Shown here: piece after piece, positions 1-5,334 of the stretch
How positions within the stretch are numbered: position 1 is the stretch's first letter
Layout: every line of letters starts with the position of its first letter
Source: an uncultured Lachnospiraceae bacterium
GTDB lineage: Bacteria > Bacillota > Clostridia > Lachnospirales > Lachnospiraceae
DNA: 8,253 nt
Direction: 5' to 3'
NCBI GenBank assembly: GCA_934338765.1
Contig: CAKRHL010000086.1
Coordinates: 1-8,253 of the forward strand
Position numbers and translations under genes: made by a program
Notes under the pieces: generated by a model
Databases searched by the model: none
What the model saw: only the letters and a program-made list of their open reading frames with translations
What the model was told of the DNA's origin: nothing

Positions 1-1834
1 TGTCTGCCGCCACAGACCACGCCTGCAGGGAATAGGTCTGCCCGCACCGCCAGATCCACGGTGCATACACAATGATCCCGGTAAACAGTGCATACAGAAA
101 GTTCCAGCACATCTTCCGGTGTGTGATCTTTTTCATGCCGGTCCGGCTTGCCATGCAAAGCATCCCCGTCCCGCACCATTCATCCTCTCCCCATAACCGG
201 GCACTGATGAGCACCATCACGACCACCGCCAGGATACTGCAAAGCTTCAGATATCCTCCGGGCAGCTTCTTTCCAAGCAGGAGCAGATATCCCTTTTCGT
301 ACACGATATATGGATCCTTCCTGCCATCCAGATAATCCAGATAGGTATCCACCTCCCGGAGCACATCCAGCTTTTCCAGTTCCGACATTGCCACCTGCAT
401 GGCTGTCTGTGTGTATTTCTGCCCGTTTTGCTCCACATCCTTTTCCAGCGTTTCCAGCTTCCGGATCTTCTCCCGGATCTGAGCCCGTTTTTCAAGGGTA
501 TCACGCCCCTGAAGTCCCAGCATCACCTCCCGGTAATAGCTCTCCTGTGACGTGGATATCGATTCCTTCGGCGGTCGGTAAACCAACAGCACCACAGCCA
601 GTGTCAGCACCAGTACAAAAAGGCTCCCCTCGTAAAGCATTCCTTTCCTGCCTTCCCATCCGGACAGGCTCCGGAAATATTTCGGACGGTATCGATGACT
701 TCCCCGATGAAACACCGGCTTCCGGGACAGACTGCTCTCCACTCTCCGGATACGGCTCCGAAAAATGAGTCCTGCCAGAACAAAAAATAAAACACAGGAG
801 ACCGCCGTCCACAGTCCCAGATAACTTACCGGATACTGGAAAAGCTTCAGGGCATGATAACCGGATAACATCATTTCCTGATTGATACACTGCACCGGGC
901 TGAAATACCGGAGCACTGCCAGATATCCCGACAAAGATATCCCATAAGCGGTAAACAGGGAAACTCCTGTAAAAAGACCATACAGGATAACCGTCCTCGC
1001 AGCACTGCGCCCCACACATGCCAACCAGAAAAAGATCGTATAAAGCAGTAAAAAACCTGCTGTTTTACAGACAAGAAAAACGCATACAAACCAGAATACC
1101 GTGATACTCCGGTCAACCCCCACAAATTCCGGTAAAACCTGTATGACCCGGTTCCATCCGGTAAATCCATACGCCGATGTATACAGCCGGAGCTTATACA
1201 GCTGGACCAGAAGCAGCACCGCCGCCGATGCCATCAGTCCCACAGCCCATTTGATGCGCGTCAGCCAGGCAGCCCCATTCCGGGCAGCCATATTGATGAC
1301 GTCCATTCCCGATTCCGCTTCCCATACCACCAGCCGGAATATGATCAATAACATCATCAGCACTGCCATCATGTCCGCCACATCCGTATGACAGAACAGG
1401 GAAACTCCTCTTCCTCCCGCAAAGGAAACCTCTGCCGGATCCATTTCCCGGTATTTTGCCTGCAGCTTTTTCTGCAGACGCTCCTGATAAACATTCTTCC
1501 CCAGGCCACGCAGTCCGCCGGATTCCCCGGAGCGGATCTTGTCCAGATAATTCTCATAATTGTGTGCCGATCTCCATTCCTTCTGTACCACATTTCGGAC
1601 AGGGTCATATTCCTGCTGTTCCTCCGAGAAATATTTTTCCGCTTCCGTCTCCGTCATGTTTTGGACCCGTTCTGCCATTCTGCAGTATTGGGACGGCAAA
1701 AAACTGTCCCCATACGATATCCGGTAAACACGGTACCACAGCATTAAAAGCGTCGCCGCAAAGCACAGAAGAAAAACAGCCAGAAAACCGTCTCTTGTGA
1801 CCAGCTTCTTCCATTCCTGCTTTAGTAAATGCAT
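1..1834 (-). CDS. ABC-2-type transporter permease, internally duplicated (C-terminus cut by window edge)
   Basis: A polytopic membrane protein that probably forms the channel part of an ABC-2 exporter. The frame starts at the ATG at 1834-1832, behind a strong SD, and stays open for 611 codons to the left edge, so the stop is outside. Hydrophobic segments lie near residues 16-34, 152-171, 196-212, 244-271, 281-300, 337-358, 404-419, 529-547 and 577-592. After the second segment comes EAESG (172-176) followed by MAARNG (182-187) and K195, which resembles the E-x-E-x-G...R...K cytoplasmic hallmark of ABC-2 permeases. The same pattern recurs at G555, MASRTG (561-566) and K574, after an equivalent helix. 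Each half has a roughly 110-residue polar extracytoplasmic insert; the second (about 420-528) is charged and helix-prone. A basic linker (359-400) joins the halves. Assuming equal halves, I infer a full length of about 740-760 residues. Its ATPase is not in view: it may lie downstream, or the ATPase at 4622-5290 may be shared. It begins 57 bp after the propeller-like gene. Family call fairly sure; substrate unknown. Confidence 0.82.
   Translation of the reverse strand, partial: MHLLKQEWKKLVTRDGFLAVFLLCFAATLLMLWYRVYRISYGDSFLPSQYCRMAERVQNMTETEAEKYFSEEQQEYDPVRNVVQKEWRSAHNYENYLDKIRSGESGGLRGLGKNVYQERLQKKLQAKYREMDPAEVSFAGGRGVSLFCHTDVADMMAVLMMLLIIFRLVVWEAESGMDVINMAARNGAAWLTRIKWAVGLMASAAVLLLVQLYKLRLYTSAYGFTGWNRVIQVLPEFVGVDRSITVFWFVCVFLVCKTAGFLLLYTIFFWLACVGRSAARTVILYGLFTGVSLFTAYGISLSGYLAVLRYFSPVQCINQEMMLSGYHALKLFQYPVSYLGLWTAVSCVLFFVLAGLIFRSRIRRVESSLSRKPVFHRGSHRYRPKYFRSLSGWEGRKGMLYEGSLFVLVLTLAVVLLVYRPPKESISTSQESYYREVMLGLQGRDTLEKRAQIREKIRKLETLEKDVEQNGQKYTQTAMQVAMSELEKLDVLREVDTYLDYLDGRKDPYIVYEKGYLLLLGKKLPGGYLKLCSILAVVVMVLISARLWGEDEWCGTGMLCMASRTGMKKITHRKMCWNFLYALFTGIIVYAPWIWRCGQTYSLQAWSVAAD
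2..658 (-). repeat. Protein-level internal repeat, copy B, of the ABC-2 permease (incomplete)
   Basis: Residues about 393-611 repeat the module of copy A: W393 and basic residues, TM helix (404-419) ending in VYR like the first helix, a polar helix-rich insert (420-528), TM helix (529-547), then the cytoplasmic motif with G555, MASRTG (561-566), T571 and K574, and another TM helix. The window edge cuts the copy at a point matching about residue 232 of copy A, so roughly 130-150 residues should follow outside. Confidence 0.55.
1199..1813 (-). repeat. Protein-level internal repeat, copy A, of the ABC-2 permease
   Basis: Residues about 8-212 form a module: short amphipathic start (W8-K-K), TM helix (16-34), extracytoplasmic insert, TM helix (152-171), cytoplasmic E-x3-G / MA-x-R-x-G / K motif (172-195) and TM helix. 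The same order recurs at an offset of 379-385 residues in the second half. Gly176 aligns with Gly555, Met182 with Met561, Arg185 with Arg564, Gly187 with Gly566 and Lys195 with Lys574, without gaps. The repeat is diverged and seen in protein, not DNA. This is my manual alignment, not a computed one. Confidence 0.55.
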
Positions 1835-1837
1835 CTT

Positions 1838-1846
1838 CTCCTCCCT
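1838..1846 (-). promoter_or_regulatory. Shine-Dalgarno site of the ABC-2 permease gene
   Basis: The minus strand reads AGGGAGGAG, three bases before the ATG at 1834-1832; the GGGAGG core sits 5 bases from it. This is the only convincing ribosome site near the start of the long open frame, and it fixes the N-terminus just before the first membrane helix. Confidence 0.8.
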
Positions 1847-1891
1847 TTCATGATCAGACACCGCATCCGCAGCATTTCCCATCTTTTCCTG

Positions 1892-3064
1892 TCATTCCAC
1901 ATCCCACTGGGATTTGTAGACATGTATTTGGGAGACGTCTCCTTTTTCCATCGCTTTTAACGAGAGCCATGCCGGATTTCCTTCCGCATCCATTCCGTAC
2001 ACATGATCCCCGCGGATCGCCTTCGCAAAAAACGGCTCTGTTACCTGACTGCTCCACTTACTGTCAGCGATATCATAAACGGCACACATTAATTTTCCGG
2101 TTTTCGGATCTGCCATTCTAAAATACGCCTTTCCGTCCGCTCCGCCCGTCATGGCAATATAGTCTCCCTTTTCGTTGATCTTTTCTACGGAACCGTTTTG
2201 TTCCGAATAACGGTACAGATCCTGATCCTTTGTATAAAACAGATATCCGTTTTTATACAGAAGCACGTTGTTATTTCCAAAACCATCCAGCGATTCCTTC
2301 ACTTTTCCGGATACCGGATCAAGTGCCTTTACACAGGTTCTGACATGTTCCTTTTCAAACTGCTGGTCCTCGCTGTGAGCCAGGATATCGTCCTTGGCTG
2401 CGTCCGAATACGCATAAGAAATATAGAACCATTTCTGTCCCATCGCCATCCCATCCGGCGTATAATTATTCCCTTCTTCCTGAAACAGGTGCTGTCCCTT
2501 CTTTTCCTGAAGATCATACGTATAGATCCCGTAAACCGTGGATTCCTGACCATCCTTTTCCATCTGCAGATAAGATATGTAGACCATACTGCCATGATAT
2601 AACACATCATAGACCTGATCTGCCTGCATTAGATCCGCAAGCTTTCTCCGGTCTTTCCCCTCAAGATCTGCCACATATAATGCATACTTTCCATAATCAT
2701 CCTTGGAATCTGCAACATACATGATATGACTGCCGCGGATAGCGATCCCTGCCAGTTGGGAGGCATAAACATACGCCCCACAGGCGGAGTCCTTCGATGC
2801 CTCATGGCTGCAGTTTTGATCCACACAGATCAGATCATCCTTATCGGTGGAATTATCACAAAACCGGATATAGCTGTCCTGCTGGCGTAATATTCCGTCT
2901 GTCATATAATTTTCATTGTTCAAGTTCCAAAAACTGTCCTCCCATTTTGATGACCAGAGCCGGTTCTTCATTCTGTCCTGATAACTTTTGATCCCGATCA
3001 CAGCCCCCACAAGGAATACCAGCAAAATGTCGCATATGATGATTTTCTTTTGTTTCCCTTTCAT
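1892..3064 (-). CDS. Membrane-anchored propeller-like extracellular protein with a Cys/His motif (DUF5050-like)
   Basis: A 390-residue protein of unknown function. Residues 1-7 are basic (MKGKQKK), 8-25 form one hydrophobic helix with no lipobox, and the rest is polar, so it is probably anchored with its C-terminal domain outside. That domain has recurring short beta motifs with an aromatic-x-x-D pattern and a polar turn, for example near 127-136 (YALYVADLEG), 178-189 (YGIYTYDLQEKK), 244-255, 282-291 and 325-336, as in beta-propeller or DUF5050-type domains. Residues 80-95 carry C-x4-C-x-H-x7-C followed by GAY. I recall a similar Cys/His/Cys-Ala-Tyr pattern in uncharacterised surface proteins of gut Clostridia. 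I chose the ATG at 3064 because AGGAGG lies 8 bases upstream. A GTG at 3127, directly after the previous gene's stop, would add 21 charged residues before the anchor and has no SD. It lies between the binding lipoprotein and the ABC-2 permease, so a sensory or accessory transport role is likely but unproven. Confidence 0.85.
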   Translation of the reverse strand: MKGKQKKIIICDILLVFLVGAVIGIKSYQDRMKNRLWSSKWEDSFWNLNNENYMTDGILRQQDSYIRFCDNSTDKDDLICVDQNCSHEASKDSACGAYVYASQLAGIAIRGSHIMYVADSKDDYGKYALYVADLEGKDRRKLADLMQADQVYDVLYHGSMVYISYLQMEKDGQESTVYGIYTYDLQEKKGQHLFQEEGNNYTPDGMAMGQKWFYISYAYSDAAKDDILAHSEDQQFEKEHVRTCVKALDPVSGKVKESLDGFGNNNVLLYKNGYLFYTKDQDLYRYSEQNGSVEKINEKGDYIAMTGGADGKAYFRMADPKTGKLMCAVYDIADSKWSSQVTEPFFAKAIRGDHVYGMDAEGNPAWLSLKAMEKGDVSQIHVYKSQWDVE

Positions 3065-3072
3065 AACAATAA

Positions 3073-3078
3073 CCTCCT
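3073..3078 (-). promoter_or_regulatory. Shine-Dalgarno site deciding the start of the propeller-like gene
   Basis: A perfect AGGAGG on the minus strand, 8 bases before the ATG at 3064-3062. It supports this internal ATG over the longer GTG start at 3127, which has no SD-like sequence before it. The resulting N-terminus, MKGKQKK then a hydrophobic helix, is a normal membrane anchor. Confidence 0.85.
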
Positions 3079-3127
3079 CATCCTCTTCACATCGTTTTGA
3101 TAAGCTGATCTGTCCCCTGTCCGACAC

Positions 3128-4603
3128 CTATTGTTTCCACTCCGTGATCTGCTTCTGCACCTTCTTTCCCACAGGCTTCCATGCCTTTGCCACCCGCTCT
3201 GCGGCTTCCTGATATGCTTTTTCAAAATCTTTCTCCTGGAAACAGTCTACTGACTCCTTCAAGACATCCTGATATTCAGTTAATTCTTCATAAAAGCTGC
3301 TGTAGTCCGGCCAGAAGCCAAGCATGCGTGAGGTTGTTCTCGGCGAATAATGGATCCATTTATTGCGGTATTCCCTCATGTTCTTTACCGGTGTGATCCC
3401 CTCCTCTTTCTGTTGAAAGATCCCATCATTTAATCCAAATGCTGACCAATCACTGACTCTTTCTACAGAATCTTTCACATAACCATCCTCGTCTAACAGC
3501 TTTTTCGCATCTTGCTCTCCCCATATCAGGGTATTGGCTATCTCATCATCTGTCCGAAGAATCTTCATAAGCTCCAATGCTTTTTCCTTCTTATCCGAAT
3601 AAGCGGATATCGCTGTGCCTTCCCCAAGGATTCCTCTTACACACACCGGTCTTCTGACAAAGACATGATCTGCAGGCTTCAGACATTCTTCTGCCGTCCA
3701 CGCCATTGCATACTCTCCATGCTTCAGATGCAATATCTCATCCTCGCTGGTAAGACAATCATCCATTCGATGAGTGACATATCCTTCCTGATAGCATTTA
3801 TGTAAAAAAGATAGATATTCATAGAATTCTTTGAGTTCAAAGGGCTGATGTACGGTTTGATTCTGTATATCGTAGACAATGTCATCATCGATCATATATT
3901 TCCGCTTCTTCACCCGTCCCTCGAAAAAGTCCATCATCGGATAACCGGTCACCATCATGTCATTCTTACCGAGCCTGACCTTTTCCATGATCCGGAATAA
4001 GTCTCCCCAGCTTCCATCCCAGGATTTGATCAGCTTCTGCGACACATGATCCTTTCGAAATACGATCACCGTTTCAGGAATATCATAATAGACTTCATTC
4101 GGGAAAACATAGTTTTTTCCGCTCACACTGCTGCCTTTCCAGACTTCCTTATCATACAGCTTATAAACAGCCTTTCCTTCTTTGGAATGAAGCCATTTGT
4201 TTAGCGGATAAAAGAGACCACTCTGTAAATACTGCGCCATTTCCCCCTGTGCTGTTTCATAACACGCATCAACATACGCCACATCTACCTCACCGGACTT
4301 AACTGCTTTTTCAAGTGCATCATGATAAATTTCCTGCTTCTCATAAGTCCTGTCCGTTTTTAGCTTTTTCACCTTAATTGCAAGATTATAACCTTTTTTT
4401 ACAAGCAATTCATTCGTTTTTTGAATATTTTTCTTTGAAACTTTTGCATTCTCTCTAACCGCCCAGACTACTGTATTTTCTTTGTTTGCCGTAGCTTTCT
4501 TTGTCTTTTTTCCATGATCTGAACTCTGTCCCAAGCTGCTGCAGCCTGCCAATACCGTCATAATAAGCAGCAGAATTAAAATGAAACTAAATCTCTTTTT
4601 CAT
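3128..4603 (-). CDS. Extracellular solute-binding lipoprotein, family 1-like
   Basis: A 491-residue secreted lipoprotein. The signal peptide is classic: MKKR, a hydrophobic core (5-17) and lipobox L18-A-G-C21, so Cys21 should be lipidated and the protein held on the outer face of the membrane. A Lys/Ser-rich tether (22-43) follows, then the binding-protein fold: a first strand TVVWAVREN (44-52), the GEVDVAYVDACYE stretch (104-116) typical of the hinge side of family 1 SBPs, and an EYAMAWTAEE stretch (297-306). The C-terminal third (YSDKKEKALELMKILR, 335-350; LIWGEQDAKKLLDEDGYV, 359-376; then YRNKWIHYSP, 412-421) resembles the LipO/DUF3502-type C-terminal layout, where a gene-specific helical tail (430-491) closes the protein. 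These proteins normally feed sugar or oligosaccharide importers, but no importer permease is seen here. It starts 18 bp after the ATPase stop. The ligand cannot be told from the sequence. Confidence 0.85.
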   Translation of the reverse strand: MKKRFSFILILLLIMTVLAGCSSLGQSSDHGKKTKKATANKENTVVWAVRENAKVSKKNIQKTNELLVKKGYNLAIKVKKLKTDRTYEKQEIYHDALEKAVKSGEVDVAYVDACYETAQGEMAQYLQSGLFYPLNKWLHSKEGKAVYKLYDKEVWKGSSVSGKNYVFPNEVYYDIPETVIVFRKDHVSQKLIKSWDGSWGDLFRIMEKVRLGKNDMMVTGYPMMDFFEGRVKKRKYMIDDDIVYDIQNQTVHQPFELKEFYEYLSFLHKCYQEGYVTHRMDDCLTSEDEILHLKHGEYAMAWTAEECLKPADHVFVRRPVCVRGILGEGTAISAYSDKKEKALELMKILRTDDEIANTLIWGEQDAKKLLDEDGYVKDSVERVSDWSAFGLNDGIFQQKEEGITPVKNMREYRNKWIHYSPRTTSRMLGFWPDYSSFYEELTEYQDVLKESVDCFQEKDFEKAYQEAAERVAKAWKPVGKKVQKQITEWKQ

Positions 4604-4607
4604 ATAT

Positions 4608-4612
4608 CCCCC
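4608..4612 (-). promoter_or_regulatory. Weak Shine-Dalgarno site of the solute-binding lipoprotein
   Basis: The minus strand reads GGGGG four bases before the ATG at 4603. It is a poor, closely spaced match compared with the other genes here. With only 18 bp after the ATPase stop codon, translation may depend partly on coupling. The start is nevertheless secure, because it yields a textbook lipoprotein signal peptide. Confidence 0.5.
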
Positions 4613-4621
4613 GTCACTTTA

Positions 4622-5290
4622 CTATTTTATCAGTCCATCCTCCATCTCCAAAATGTAATCCGCCCCCTCTGCCACATGCATATCGTGGGTAACGATCAGG
4701 CAGGTCTTATGAAACTCCCGATGAATCCGGTGAAGAAGTTCCATGACTTCCCCGCTTGTCTTCTGATCCAGATTGCCGGTAGGCTCATCACACAGAATGA
4801 CCGCCGGATCATTTACCAGTGCCCGTGCTATCGCAACTCTCTGCTGCTGTCCACCTGAAAGCTGTGTCGGGGTGTGGTCCTGTCGCTCCAGGATTCCAAG
4901 CTGATCCATAAGTTTTTCCAGATACTCCCGGTCCGGCTTTTTTCCCGCCAGCATCATCGGCAGAGCGATATTTTCCCGGACGCTCAGTTCATCCAGAAGT
5001 GAAAAGTTCTGAAAAACAAATCCAATCTTTTCACGCCTCACCTTCGCCAGTTGTTTTTCCCGGCATGCACATAAATTTACTCCGTCAATGATCACCTCCC
5101 CGGAGGTCGGCATATCAAGCCCTCCCAGACAGTGCATCAAGGTTGATTTACCACTTCCGCTGGTTCCCGTCAGAGCAATAAATTTCCCCTCTTCCACTGA
5201 CAGATTCACACCCCGCAATGCCTCCACTTTTTGATCTCCCACCTGATAAATCTTATATAAGTCCTTTGTTTGTAGTGCTGTTTTATTCAT
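4622..5290 (-). CDS. ABC transporter ATP-binding protein, LolD/MacB/FtsE class
   Basis: A complete 222-residue cytoplasmic ATPase that powers the adjacent FtsX-type permease. Visible motifs, in order: Walker [10 protein letters not shown] (42-50), Q-loop Q94 in FVFQNF, signature LSGGQQQR (144-151), Walker B VILCDEP with the D-loop TGNLD (164-175), and switch His202 in VTHD. All catalytic residues are present. The length, the LDMPTSGEV segment (58-66) and the [15 protein letters not shown] stretch (97-111) match the LolD/MacB/YvrO group, which works with FtsX-domain permeases in export, lipoprotein release, peptide resistance or mechanotransmission rather than import. There is no C-terminal extension, so no regulatory or TOBE domain such as importer ATPases of the MalK type carry. 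The start at 5290 has GAGGG five bases upstream. It follows the permease by 44 bp and precedes the binding lipoprotein by 18 bp, an operon arrangement. Which subfamily it belongs to is not resolvable by eye. Confidence 0.97.
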   Translation of the reverse strand: MNKTALQTKDLYKIYQVGDQKVEALRGVNLSVEEGKFIALTGTSGSGKSTLMHCLGGLDMPTSGEVIIDGVNLCACREKQLAKVRREKIGFVFQNFSLLDELSVRENIALPMMLAGKKPDREYLEKLMDQLGILERQDHTPTQLSGGQQQRVAIARALVNDPAVILCDEPTGNLDQKTSGEVMELLHRIHREFHKTCLIVTHDMHVAEGADYILEMEDGLIK

Positions 5291-5295
5291 AAATT

Positions 5296-5300
5296 CCCTC
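5296..5300 (-). promoter_or_regulatory. Shine-Dalgarno site of the ABC ATPase gene
   Basis: The minus strand reads GAGGG, 5 bases before the ATG at 5290. It supports the annotated start, which places the usual LYKIYQVG strand of the nucleotide-binding domain at residues 11-18. Confidence 0.7.
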
Positions 5301-5334
5301 TTTTCTGTTGATTGCTCTCTGCTATTGCATCATG

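Noticed and set aside
501..1019. Several 60-170 residue frames on both strands across 72-1814, for example 501-1019 minus and 310-768 plus
   Set aside because: All are shadows of the 611-codon open frame that runs uninterrupted from 1834 to the left edge. They show Pro/Ser/Arg-rich low-quality composition, lack SD sites, and show no domain motifs.
1854..2057. Small 67-residue frame on the minus strand ending in a cysteine-rich tail (KDGKCCGCGV), which could look like a precursor peptide
   Set aside because: It overlaps the C-terminal coding part of the propeller-like gene in another frame, begins at a GTG with no SD, and has no leader/core pattern beyond the chance cysteines.
3118..3126. Short TGTCCGACA palindrome between the lipoprotein and propeller-like genes as a terminator or operator
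   Set aside because: The arms are four bases with no T run following on the minus strand, and the site is too small to be distinguished from chance.
3065..3127. Upstream GTG start at 3127 for the propeller-like protein
   Set aside because: It abuts the previous stop without any SD and would put 21 charged residues before the membrane anchor. The ATG at 3064 has a perfect AGGAGG at good spacing.
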